This document shows, in pieces, positions 7,542-14,957 of a stretch of DNA of 35,226 bases. The position numbers were made by a program, and so were the translations under genes. Below the pieces are notes generated by a model. The model had not been told where the DNA came from and did no database searches. It saw nothing but the letters and a program-made list of their open reading frames with translations. Source of the stretch: Proteobacteria bacterium SG_bin6 (GTDB taxonomy: Bacteria; Pseudomonadota; Alphaproteobacteria; Sphingomonadales; Sphingomonadaceae); NCBI GenBank assembly GCA_002083435.1, contig LWDJ01000020.1:1-35226 (forward strand). Direction: 5' to 3'. Every line of letters starts with the position of its first letter. Position 1 is the first letter of the stretch.

Positions 7542-7970
7542 GTGAAATATCTCCACACGATGATCCGCGTCCAAGATCCGGACAAGACGGTGAAATTCCT
7601 TGAATTGCTCGGGCTGAAGGAGGTGCGCCGGTTCGACAACCCGATGGGCCGCTTCACTCTGATCTTCATGGCGGCGCCCGGCGACGAACAGGCGCAGGTG
7701 GAGCTGACCTATAATTGGCCGCCCGAAAATGGCGAGGCCGAAGTCTATGGCGAAGGCCGCAATTTCGGCCATCTCGCCTATCGGGTGGAAAATATCTACG
7801 ACACCTGCCAGCGGCTGATGGATGCGGGCTATACGATCAACCGCCCGCCGCGCGATGGGCACATGGCGTTCGTCCGCACCCCCGATAACATCTCGATCGA
7901 GCTGCTGCAGGACGGGCATTTGCCGCCGCAGGAGCCCTGGGCTTCGATGCCCAACACCGGCCATTGGTGA
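7542..7970 (+). CDS. gloA: Lactoylglutathione lyase (glyoxalase I)
   Basis: Glyoxalase I isomerises the methylglyoxal-glutathione hemithioacetal to S-lactoylglutathione. The 142-residue VOC-fold protein aligns with E. coli GloA: YLHTMIRVQDPDKTVKFLELLGL at the start, QVELTYNW in the middle, FGHLAYRVENIYDTC, and ISIELLQ near the end. The metal ligands are visible: His5, Glu in VELTYNW, His in FGHLAYRV and Glu in ISIELLQ. A GTG at 7542 is the likely start, with GGGAG nine bases upstream. It overlaps gloB by one base (TGATG), so the two detoxification steps are translationally coupled. Confidence 0.94.
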   Translation: MKYLHTMIRVQDPDKTVKFLELLGLKEVRRFDNPMGRFTLIFMAAPGDEQAQVELTYNWPPENGEAEVYGEGRNFGHLAYRVENIYDTCQRLMDAGYTINRPPRDGHMAFVRTPDNISIELLQDGHLPPQEPWASMPNTGHW

Positions 7971-8701
7971 TGGCGCTGGAGATCGCCTGCGTCCCCGCGC
8001 TCAGCGACAATTATATCTGGCTGGCGCATGATCCCGCCTCGGGCGAGACGGTGGTGGTCGATCCCGGTGTCGCCGAACCGGTCGAGGCCGAACTCGCCCG
8101 GCGAGGCTGGCGGCTGAGCGCGATCTGGACGACGCATTGGCACCCTGATCACACCGGCGGCAACGAAGCCCTGAAGGCCGCGCACGGCGTGCCGGTGATC
8201 GCGCCGGCCGCCGAAGCCGCGCGCATCCCCACCGCCGATCGACTGGTGCGCGAGGGCGACACGGTACGGCTGGGCGGCCATGTGGCCGCGGTGTGGGAGA
8301 CGCCCGCGCATACCGCCGGGCATATCAGCTATCATCTGGCGGGTGCCCGGCTGATCTTCGTCGGCGACACGCTATTCGCGATGGGCTGTGGCCGCCTGTT
8401 CGAGGGCACCGCCGAGCAGATGTTCGCCAATATGCGGCGGTACGCGGCGCTCCCGGGCGAAACCGCCGTCTATTGCGCGCATGAATATACCGCGAGCAAC
8501 GGCCGCTTCGCGCAGTCGCTCGCACCGGACGACGCGGCGCTCGTCGAACGCATGGCGGCGGTCGCGGCGGCACGCGCCGAGGGGCTGCCGACGGTGCCGA
8601 CCAGCATCGCGCTGGAAGCGGCGACCAACCCGTTCATCCGCGCCGAGAATGTCGGCGAACTCGCGGCGCTGCGCGCGGCGAAGGATAGCTTTCGCGGCTG
8701 A
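7970..8701 (+). CDS. gloB: Hydroxyacylglutathione hydrolase (glyoxalase II)
   Basis: Glyoxalase II hydrolyses S-lactoylglutathione to D-lactate and glutathione. It is a metallo-beta-lactamase-fold enzyme of 243 residues, the usual size. The binuclear metal site motif is TTHWHPDHTGGN (His56, His58, Asp60, His61). Further ligands are in HTAGHISYHL, VGDTLFAMGCGRLFEGT and the CAHEYT segment. The ATG at 7970 overlaps the gloA stop codon, which fixes the start better than the upstream in-frame TTG/GTG codons. Together with gloA this gives the complete methylglyoxal detoxification pathway. Confidence 0.94.
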   Translation: MALEIACVPALSDNYIWLAHDPASGETVVVDPGVAEPVEAELARRGWRLSAIWTTHWHPDHTGGNEALKAAHGVPVIAPAAEAARIPTADRLVREGDTVRLGGHVAAVWETPAHTAGHISYHLAGARLIFVGDTLFAMGCGRLFEGTAEQMFANMRRYAALPGETAVYCAHEYTASNGRFAQSLAPDDAALVERMAAVAAARAEGLPTVPTSIALEAATNPFIRAENVGELAALRAAKDSFRG

Positions 8702-8750
8702 CCTAGGCTAAAACTACCGACGGGGGCATCGCGTGCGAAAAGGGAGTGCC

Positions 8751-9167
8751 ATGCGAGGCTTGACCATGATCCCGTTGGTGCTGCTGGCAAGCTGCGCCTC
8801 AACGCCGGAACAACGCGCCGCACGGGCGCAGGACGAAGCGACCGACAGCGCGCGGCTCGCTCGGGCGCTTGACGGTTTCGAGCAGGCCGGGGCGCCGCAG
8901 ACGTGCATCAACGAGCGGCGCGGGACCTACAACACGACGACGATCGGCGACACCATCCTCTACCGCTTCGGCCGCGACGAGATTTTCGCCAATAACGCTC
9001 CCGGCTGCCGCGGCGCCGAACGCGGCGACGCCCTGATCCTGCAGAATTTCCAGGCGGGGCTGCTCTGTTCGGGACAGATCATCCAGACGGTCGACGTCAT
9101 CTCGCGGGTGCAGACGGGCAGTTGCGCGCTCGGCCAGTTTACCCCGTACAAGCGGGTGAAGCGGTGA
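8751..9167 (+). CDS. Cysteine-containing lipoprotein, tandem paralog 1 (unknown function)
   Basis: The 138-residue product starts with a short lipoprotein signal (IPLVLLASCAS, modified Cys15). The mature part has four further Cys residues in the pattern C-I-N-x-R-R, G-C-R, L-L-C-S and C-A-L-G-Q-F-T-P-Y. The same pattern recurs in the protein encoded immediately downstream, so the two are diverged duplicates. Even numbers of conserved Cys in an exported protein suggest two disulfides. No family with known function is recognised. ATG 8751 is preferred over GTG 8733 because it places the lipobox correctly. The stop overlaps the next start (GTGA). Confidence 0.75.
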   Translation: MRGLTMIPLVLLASCASTPEQRAARAQDEATDSARLARALDGFEQAGAPQTCINERRGTYNTTTIGDTILYRFGRDEIFANNAPGCRGAERGDALILQNFQAGLLCSGQIIQTVDVISRVQTGSCALGQFTPYKRVKR

Positions 9168-9571
9168 AGCGCTGGGTCGCCGCGATCCTCGCCGGGCTTG
9201 TCGCTGGCGGGGCCACCGGCGCGGCCGAGCTCGACGCGCCCTCGCCCGAGCTTGCCAAGGCGATCGAAGGGCGCGTCGCCGGCACGCCCACCGATTGCGT
9301 CGATGGACGCCGGCTGATGGGGCCGGATCGGGTCGACCAGCGCCATCTGGTCTATCGCCAGAACGGCCGCCGGCTCTGGGTGAACACGCTGCGCGACCGC
9401 TGCCAGCCATTGCTGGGCGACAATATCCTAGTGTTCGATAACCAGTTCGGCACGCAGCTGTGCACGCAGGACCGGTTCCAGGTGCAGGGCCGCAACGGTG
9501 CGTTTTCCGCCGCTTATTGCTTCCTCGGCAAGTTCACGCCGTATGACAAGCCCGAGGCGCCGAAGCGCTGA
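9164..9571 (+). CDS. Cysteine-containing exported protein, tandem paralog 2 (unknown function)
   Basis: This 135-residue protein has a cleavable-type signal peptide (WVAAILAGLVAGGATGAAEL) with no lipobox Cys, unlike its upstream neighbour. The mature domain repeats the neighbour's framework: C-V-D-x-R-R, a Y-R, a Cys about 30 residues before L-C-T, and C-F-L-G-K-F-T-P-Y at the end. One copy is therefore probably lipid-anchored and the other soluble in the periplasm. Its GTG start at 9164 lies inside the previous stop codon, so the pair is translationally coupled. The function is unknown. Confidence 0.75.
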   Translation: MKRWVAAILAGLVAGGATGAAELDAPSPELAKAIEGRVAGTPTDCVDGRRLMGPDRVDQRHLVYRQNGRRLWVNTLRDRCQPLLGDNILVFDNQFGTQLCTQDRFQVQGRNGAFSAAYCFLGKFTPYDKPEAPKR

Positions 9572-9592
9572 GCCGGCGCCCCGGGCTATCTG

Positions 9593-10891
9593 TTACAGCA
9601 CGAACCGGCTGAGATCGGTATTCCGCGCGATGCTCGCCAGCTCGCGATCGACATAGGCGGCGTCGATCACCACGGTTTCGCCTTGCCGTTCCTCGGCGTC
9701 GAAGCTCAAGCTTTCGAGCAGCTTTTCCATCACCGTCTGCAGCCGCCGCGCGCCGATATTCTCCACCTGCCCGTTCACCTCGGCGGCGATGCGGGCGACG
9801 GCGCGGATGCCATCATCGGTAAAGTCGATGGTCACGCCTTCGGTACCGAGCAGCGCGCGATACTGGGCGATCAGCGAGGCCTTGGTGTCGGAAAGGATCG
9901 CGACGAAATCGGCCTCGGTCAGCGCCTTCAGCTCGACGCGGATCGGCTAGCGGCCCTGAAGTTCGGGCAGCAGGTCGCTGGGCTTGGCGACATGGAACGC
10001 GCCCGAGGCGATGAACAGGATATGGTCGGTTTTCATCGGGCCATATTTGGTCGAGACCGTGGTGCCCTCGATCAGCGGCAGCAGATCGCGCTGCACGCCC
10101 TCGCGGCTCACCGAGCCGCCGCGCACATCCGACACCGCGATCTTGTCGATCTCGTCGAGGAAGACGATGCCATTGGCTTCGGCGTCCGCAAGCGCGGCGC
10201 GGCTCACCTCGTCCTGATCGAGGCGCTTGTCGGCCTCCTCCTCGACCAGCTTGGCCCAGGCGGCCGGCACGGGGAGCTTGCGGCGCTTGAGCGGCGGCTG
10301 GCCGAACGCCTTGCCCATCATCTCACCCAGGTTGATCATCCCGACCTGCGCGCCGCCGGGCATTTCGAACGGCATTTGCGGCGCCTGTTCGACCTCGATC
10401 TCGACTTCCTTGTCGTCGAGATGCCCGTCGCGGAAGCGCTGGCGGAAGGCTTCGCGCGTCGCTTCGGAGGCACCCTTGCCGGTAAGCGCGTCGAGCAGGC
10501 GCGCCATCGCGGCGTCCTCGGCCTTGTCCTTCACCGCCTGGCGGCGGCGTTCCTTCTCCAGGCGCACCGCTTCCTCGACCAGATCGCGCGCGATCTGCTC
10601 GACATCGCGGCCGACATAGCCGACTTCGGTGAATTTGGTCGCCTCCACCTTCACGAACGGCGCGTCGGCGAGCTTGGCGAGGCGGCGGCTGATCTCGGTC
10701 TTGCCGCAGCCGGTGGGGCCGATCATCAGGATGTTCTTGGGCGTCACCTCGTCGCGCAGATCGGCGCCGAGCCGCTGGCGGCGCCAACGGTTGCGCAGGG
10801 CGACCGCGACCGCTTTCTTCGCGTCGCTCTGGCCGATGATGTGCGCGTCAAGCGCGGCGACGATGGCTTTGGGGGTAAGGGCGTCGTTCAT
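9593..10891 (-). pseudogene. hslU: HslU ATPase subunit of the HslVU protease, interrupted by an in-frame TAG
   Basis: HslU is the AAA+ unfoldase that feeds substrates to the HslV peptidase. The frame reads through 432 sense positions, the right length, with Walker A GPTGCGKT at 58-65 and Walker B VFLDEIDK further on. Codon 315 is TAG (9947-9949), at the place of the invariant Phe in LQGRFPIRVEL. Sequence on both sides is in the same frame and looks intact (ELQGR, then PIRVELKALTEADF). The predicted truncated product (314 residues, 9947-10891) would lose the small AAA+ domain and the C-terminal tail that docks into HslV. Phe codons TTC/TTT differ from TAG at two bases. This may be a true nonsense mutation or a sequence error; I cannot tell which. 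Confidence 0.85.
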
Positions 10892-10912
10892 TCTTCTGTC
10901 CTGAATTTCGTA

Positions 10913-11025
10913 AGCCCCCTCCCCTTCAGGGGAGGGGGTTGGGGGAGGGGGATAAGAAACTCAAGCGGCGCACCAGGCGCAGCCCCTCACCCAACCCTCT
11001 CCCCCAAGGGGGAGAGGGCTAGGAA
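10913..11025. repeat. Inverted pair of palindromic repeats between hslV and hslU
   Basis: Two copies of the same palindromic element seen between serC and serA sit here. Copy one has arms 10915-10924 and 10929-10938 around TTCA, with a G-rich tail. Copy two has arms 10995-11005 and 11008-11018 around AA, in the opposite orientation. The outer edge of copy two (CCTAGCCC on the minus strand) supplies the TAG stop codon of hslV. The repeats would form hairpins in the hslV-hslU message. Confidence 0.82.
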
Positions 11026-11567
11026 GTAGGCAGGCTTTCGACCGTCAAATTGCCGTTGGTGTAAACGCAGATGTCGGCCGCGACCTGCATCGCCTTGCGC
11101 GCAAGCGTCTCGGCATCGGCCTCGTAATCGGCGAGCGCGCGGGCGGCGGCGAGCGCGAAATTGCCGCCCGAACCGATCGCGGCGATACCCGCCTCGGGCT
11201 CCAGCACGTCGCCATTGCCCGTCACCACCAAGGTCACATCCTTGTCGGCGACGATCAGCATCGCCTCCAGATTGCGGAGATATTTGTCGGTCCGCCAATC
11301 CTTGGCGAGCTCCACCGCCGCGCGGAGCAATTGGCCGTGATGCTGCTCCAGCTTGCGTTCGAGCCGTTCGAACAGGGTGAAGGCGTCGGCGGTCGCGCCC
11401 GCGAAGCCGCCGATCACCGCGCCGTCGCCCAGCCGACGGACCTTCTTCGCATTGGGCTTCATCACCGTCTGGCCCATCGAGACCTGGCCGTCGCCCGCGA
11501 TCACCACTTTGCCATTCTTGCGCACGGAAAGGATCGTCGTGCCGTGCCACTTGATCGGATCACTCAT
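11019..11567 (-). CDS. hslV: HslV peptidase subunit of the HslVU protease
   Basis: HslV is the proteasome-like peptidase partner of HslU. The 182-residue product has the beta-subunit fold signature. A short propeptide (MSDPIKWHG) precedes the catalytic Thr of TTILSVRKNGKVVIAGDGQ, and GSGGNFALAAARAL lies later in the chain. Processing after the Gly of WHG would expose the active-site Thr. ATG 11567 is the only start giving this propeptide. It is upstream of hslU in the same minus-strand unit. The TAG stop lies within a palindromic repeat. If the downstream hslU lesion is real, HslV would lack its normal ATPase partner. Confidence 0.96.
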   Translation of the reverse strand: MSDPIKWHGTTILSVRKNGKVVIAGDGQVSMGQTVMKPNAKKVRRLGDGAVIGGFAGATADAFTLFERLERKLEQHHGQLLRAAVELAKDWRTDKYLRNLEAMLIVADKDVTLVVTGNGDVLEPEAGIAAIGSGGNFALAAARALADYEADAETLARKAMQVAADICVYTNGNLTVESLPTS

Positions 11568-11662
11568 GGCCCGCGATGTGGCGCCGCGCGCATTTTATGC
11601 AAGTGGTCGCGCCCGCCGGCGCGGGAGGCCGCTTTCGTTTTGGCCCCGCCACGTTAAAAGCC

Positions 11663-12673
11663 ATGGCCATGACCGAGCTCGACGCCTTCATCACCGGCCT
11701 GCCCAAGGCCGAGCTTCACCTGCATATCGAGGGCAGCCTGGAGCCCGAGCTGATGGTGGCGCTTGCCCAGCGCAATCGACTCACCTTGCCGTTCGCAAGC
11801 GTGGAGGAGGTGCGCGCGGCGTACAACTTCTCCAAACTTCAGGATTTCCTGGACATTTATTATGCCGGCGCCGACGTGCTCCGCACCGCCGAGGATTTTC
11901 GCGACCTCGCCACCGCCTATTTCGATCGCGCGGCGGCGGACGGTGTCGTCCACGCCGAAATCTTCTTCGATCCGCAAACGCATACCGATCGCGGCATCCC
12001 GATGGCGGAGGTGGTCGATGGCCTGTTCGCCGGCATGGCCGAGGCGGAGGCGAAGCATGGCCTTACCAGCAAACTGATCCTCTGCTTCCTGCGCCATCTG
12101 GACGAGGACGCCGCCTTCGCGACGCTGAAGGCCGCCGAGCCCTGGCTCGATCGCATCACGGGCGTCGGGCTCGATTCGTCCGAACTGGGGCACCCGCCGA
12201 GCAAGTTCGCCCGCGTCTTCGCCCGCGCGGGCGAGATGGGGCTGAAGCGCGTCGCCCATGCCGGCGAGGAAGGCCCGGCGGACTATGTGCGCGAGGCGCT
12301 CGACCTGCTGCATATCGACCGGCTCGATCACGGCAACCGCAGCCTTGATGATCCCGAACTCGTCGCCCGGCTCGCCGCCGAGCAGATGGTGCTGACGGTA
12401 TGCCCGCTTTCCAACGTGAAGCTCTGCGTGGTGGGCGACATCGCCGATCACCCGATCGACGCGATGCTGGGGGCGGGGCTGAAGGCGACGATCAATTCGG
12501 ACGATCCCGCCTATTTCGGCGGCTATGTCGCGGACAATTATCGCGCGGTCGCCGCTGGGCGGGGGCTGGATCGCGCGGCGCTGAAGCAGCTCGCGCGCAA
12601 CAGCATCACCGGATCGTTCCTGAGCGCCGCCGAACAGGCGCCGCTGCTCGCAAAGCTCGACGCCTATGCCTAA
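11663..12673 (+). CDS. Adenine deaminase (adenosine deaminase superfamily)
   Basis: The 336-residue TIM-barrel amidohydrolase has the zinc ligands His19 and His21 in AELHLHIEGSLEPEL, a third His and the catalytic Glu in HAGEEGPADY, and the Asp pair in NSDDPAYFGGY. The combination of HIEGSLEPEL, SSELGHPPSKF and CPLSNVKLCV is typical of adenine deaminases (Aah1/Ade type) rather than true adenosine deaminases. I therefore expect adenine to hypoxanthine conversion. ATG 11663 or 11669 may be used; neither has a strong ribosome binding site. It overlaps the phosphoribosyltransferase gene by eight bases, which fits a salvage role. Confidence 0.9.
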   Translation: MAMTELDAFITGLPKAELHLHIEGSLEPELMVALAQRNRLTLPFASVEEVRAAYNFSKLQDFLDIYYAGADVLRTAEDFRDLATAYFDRAAADGVVHAEIFFDPQTHTDRGIPMAEVVDGLFAGMAEAEAKHGLTSKLILCFLRHLDEDAAFATLKAAEPWLDRITGVGLDSSELGHPPSKFARVFARAGEMGLKRVAHAGEEGPADYVREALDLLHIDRLDHGNRSLDDPELVARLAAEQMVLTVCPLSNVKLCVVGDIADHPIDAMLGAGLKATINSDDPAYFGGYVADNYRAVAAGRGLDRAALKQLARNSITGSFLSAAEQAPLLAKLDAYA

Positions 12674-13181
12674 GCTCACCCCCGTTCCCTATGAGGCGTT
12701 CGTCGCCGATGTCCGCGAGCTGGCGCGCGCGATCCCGGCGAGCGGCTGGACGCCCGATTTCCTGATCGGCATCGGCCGCGGCGGCTTGGCCCCAGCGGTC
12801 TATCTCAGCCACGCGACCGGCTGGCCAATGCTCTCGGTCGATTATTCGTCGAACGTGCATGATTTCTCGGGCGCGCCGCTCGTCCGCCTCGCCGAGCGTG
12901 CGGCGGCGGGCGAGCGGCTGCTGTTCGTCGACGACATCAACGACAGCGGCGGCACGATCACCCGGCTGCGCGGCGAGCTGGCGGCGGCGGGGGCGCCCGA
13001 TGGCGCGATCCGCTTCGCGACCTTGCTCGACAATGTCCGTTCCTCGGCGCGGGTTGAGTATGCCGCGCGCCAGCTCGATCGGTCGGTGGTGAAGGACTGG
13101 TTCGTCTTCCCGTGGGAAGCGATGGCGCCGACCGAAATCGTACGGGAGGACGCCGCCGCCGTCCCGGAACGTACCGCCTAG
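12666..13181 (+). CDS. Purine phosphoribosyltransferase family protein
   Basis: The 171-residue product has a type I phosphoribosyltransferase fold. The PRPP-binding motif LLFVDDINDSGGTI is at about 85-98, and an upstream loop FLIGIGRGGLAPAVYLS binds pyrophosphate. The family includes xanthine, guanine and hypoxanthine phosphoribosyltransferases. The overlap with an adenine deaminase gene suggests hypoxanthine (or xanthine) as substrate, so the pair would convert adenine through hypoxanthine to IMP. Exact base specificity cannot be read from the sequence. It ends one base before the end of the convergent DUF1203 gene. Confidence 0.88.
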   Translation: MPKLTPVPYEAFVADVRELARAIPASGWTPDFLIGIGRGGLAPAVYLSHATGWPMLSVDYSSNVHDFSGAPLVRLAERAAAGERLLFVDDINDSGGTITRLRGELAAAGAPDGAIRFATLLDNVRSSARVEYAARQLDRSVVKDWFVFPWEAMAPTEIVREDAAAVPERTA

Positions 13182-13182
13182 T

Positions 13183-13566
13183 TCACGCCCGCTCGATCCG
13201 CGCCGCGTAGCAGCCGCGCTTGGCATAATGGGCGTGGCAGTAGGCGACGTCATCGCGAGCGAGGAAGCGTTCGATCACCGGCAGCAGCGCGGCGCCATCG
13301 GCGAGATCGGCGTCAACCATCTCGCCCGCCGCGTCAAACGCGCGCAGCGAGATCGGGCGGACGCGGATCACCTCGGGCAGCGTATCCACCGCGGTGAACG
13401 CCTCGGTCGCGCCCTCGCGCACGAAGATCGCGTGGCGCGAGCGATAGGGCGTATCGGCGCCCTGATGCTCGTAATTGAGCAGCAGCGCGGTTTCGCCGGG
13501 CATCAGATCGCGCAGCTCGACGCGGTCGGGAAAGCCGGGATGGGCATTGACCTGGTAGCGCCGCAC
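13183..13566 (-). CDS. DUF1203 family protein, expected start codon missing
   Basis: From GTG 13566 the frame encodes 127 residues with the DUF1203 signature: HPGFPDRVELRDLMPGE, LLLNYEHQGADTPYRSRHAIFVREG and YCHAHYAKRGCYAARI. The family function is unknown. The same frame stays open and homologous-looking upstream to 13650 (SFRVTGLDPAPFVPLYGLSDAEL), giving the usual 155-residue length. The codon at 13648-13650, where ATG is expected, is AAG, with a perfect AGGAG seven bases before it. Either the start has been mutated, the sequence has an error, or the shorter GTG form is used. It follows the phosphatase-like gene on the same strand and may be the last cistron of the B12 operon. Confidence 0.75.
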   Translation of the reverse strand: MRRYQVNAHPGFPDRVELRDLMPGETALLLNYEHQGADTPYRSRHAIFVREGATEAFTAVDTLPEVIRVRPISLRAFDAAGEMVDADLADGAALLPVIERFLARDDVAYCHAHYAKRGCYAARIERA

Positions 13567-13719
13567 CCCGCGCGCGGTGAGCTCGGCGTCGCTGAGGCCA
13601 TAGAGCGGGACGAAGGGCGCGGGATCGAGCCCGGTGACGCGGAAGGACTTGGCGCTTCTCCTGGTGGGTGCGCACCACCTACCGCCGGCGCGCCGGCCCT
13701 CGCATCCCGGGCGTTGCGT

Positions 13720-14223
13720 TCAAACGTGGGGAAGCGGCCCCAGCGCCTCGACCAGCACGTCACCGCCCTTGCCGGGCCGCCACAGGACGAGCCCGCCGCG
13801 CGCGATCTCCACGCCCCGCCCAAGGCTCGCGATCGCTGCGATCATCGCCCCGCCCGCCCCCAGCGCCGCGTCGGCGAGCGCGACGACCAGCGGGTTGGGT
13901 GTCGCCCAAGGCGCGAGCGCGCGCAGCTCCTCGGCCAGCGCCTGCGCCGCGTTGGGCCGCGCGCGGCAGGCGAGCGCATAAGCGAGCGCGGTCGAGCGGC
14001 TGACGCCGGCGAAGCACGTCACCAGCGCGGGAAGCGGCGCGGCGAGCGCGCGCGCGATCAGCTCCGCGTCGGGCGCGAGCAGCCCGGGGCGGGATTCAGC
14101 GATGTCGTTGAACACCAAATCCACGCCCTGGGCTTGCTTCGGCCCACCGGGCGAGCGCGCGCGCAGCCAGCAGGCGGTTTTTGGCGCGACGCCCGCCGCG
14201 CTTTCCGGCCCAAAGACGATCAT
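13720..14223 (-). CDS. Protein tyrosine phosphatase-like protein in the cobalamin operon
   Basis: The 167-residue product has a CX5R phosphatase loop, TCFAGVSRSTALAYALAC, with Cys70 as nucleophile and Arg76 as phosphate binder. A His usually precedes the Cys; here it is Thr. FNDIAESRPGLLAPD at about 38-52 is a conserved feature of this alphaproteobacterial family, and its Asp could be the general acid. The N-terminal region (about residues 14-33) looks short and atypical. The start overlaps the cobS stop (ATGA), so it is cotranslated with cobS under the B12 riboswitch. No CobC-type alpha-ribazole phosphatase is present nearby, so that role is a reasonable guess but unproven. Confidence 0.75.
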   Translation of the reverse strand: MIVFGPESAAGVAPKTACWLRARSPGGPKQAQGVDLVFNDIAESRPGLLAPDAELIARALAAPLPALVTCFAGVSRSTALAYALACRARPNAAQALAEELRALAPWATPNPLVVALADAALGAGGAMIAAIASLGRGVEIARGGLVLWRPGKGGDVLVEALGPLPHV

Positions 14224-14957
14224 CCAGCGGCGAGCCCGGCGAGCAACGCCGCCTCGGCGAGCGCCTCGCAGCCGCCGAGCACGTCGCCGGTCCAGCCGCC
14301 GATCAGCCGGCGGGCGGTCCGCGCGAGCCATAGCACCACAAGCGCAGCGAGCGCCGCGCCCGCCCCACCCGCCACGGGACGCAGCAGCAGCAAGGGCGCG
14401 AGCCCGATCACCAGCGCCAGCGCCGCCTCCCAAGAGCGCACGCCTTCGGGCGCAGGCTTCAGCTTCGCCTCGGCCGGATCGCGTGCGTAAGCCATCCCCG
14501 CCATCACCGGCGTGACCAGCGCGCGCGCGGCGCCCCCCGCCAGCACCAACGCGAGCGCGCCTTCCACGGGCGCCACCCGCGCGAGCAGCGCCGCCTTGAA
14601 GCTCAGCACCGCCCAAAGCGCGAGCGCGCCATAGCTGCCGAGCCGGCTGTCCTTCATGATCGCCAGCCGCCGCTCGGGGGTGAGGCCGCCGCCGAGCCCG
14701 TCGGCGGTGTCGGCCAGCCCGTCCTCGTGAAAGCCGCCCGTCACCAGCAGCCCCGCGGCAAGCGCCGCGATCGCCGCCGGCCAGCCGGGAAGCACCAGGC
14801 TGATCCCCCAGAACACCGCCCCCGCGAGCGCGCCAACCAGCCAGCCAATCACCGGGAAGAAGGGCACCGCGCGGGCGATCCATTGCGGCTGGAAATCGGG
14901 CAGCGCGGGGGTCGGCAGCCGCGTCAGGAATTGCAGCGCGACGACGAAACCCCTCAC
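14220..14957 (-). CDS. cobS: Adenosylcobinamide-GDP ribazoletransferase (cobalamin synthase)
   Basis: CobS is the membrane enzyme that joins adenosylcobinamide-GDP to alpha-ribazole or its phosphate, the last assembly step of cobalamin. The 245-residue polytopic protein begins RGFVVALQFLTRLP and has the family motif GGFHEDGLADTADGLGGG near residue 75, followed by MKDSRLGSYGALAL. The Asp and His residues of this motif are the presumed metal-binding catalytic residues. GTG 14957 overlaps the cobT stop (GTGA) and gives the canonical N-terminus. The longer upstream frame is an antisense-free extension through cobT and is not used. Confidence 0.95.
   Translation of the reverse strand: MRGFVVALQFLTRLPTPALPDFQPQWIARAVPFFPVIGWLVGALAGAVFWGISLVLPGWPAAIAALAAGLLVTGGFHEDGLADTADGLGGGLTPERRLAIMKDSRLGSYGALALWAVLSFKAALLARVAPVEGALALVLAGGAARALVTPVMAGMAYARDPAEAKLKPAPEGVRSWEAALALVIGLAPLLLLRPVAGGAGAALAALVVLWLARTARRLIGGWTGDVLGGCEALAEAALLAGLAAG

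Noticed and set aside
9593..10891. Programmed frameshift or two separate genes in hslU
   Set aside because: Both halves are in the same frame and separated by a single TAG codon, so neither a frameshift nor a gene split is needed.
9683..11029. Long plus-strand open frame (448 codons) opposite hslU
   Set aside because: Same reason: it shadows hslU, whose AAA+ motifs are clear on the minus strand.
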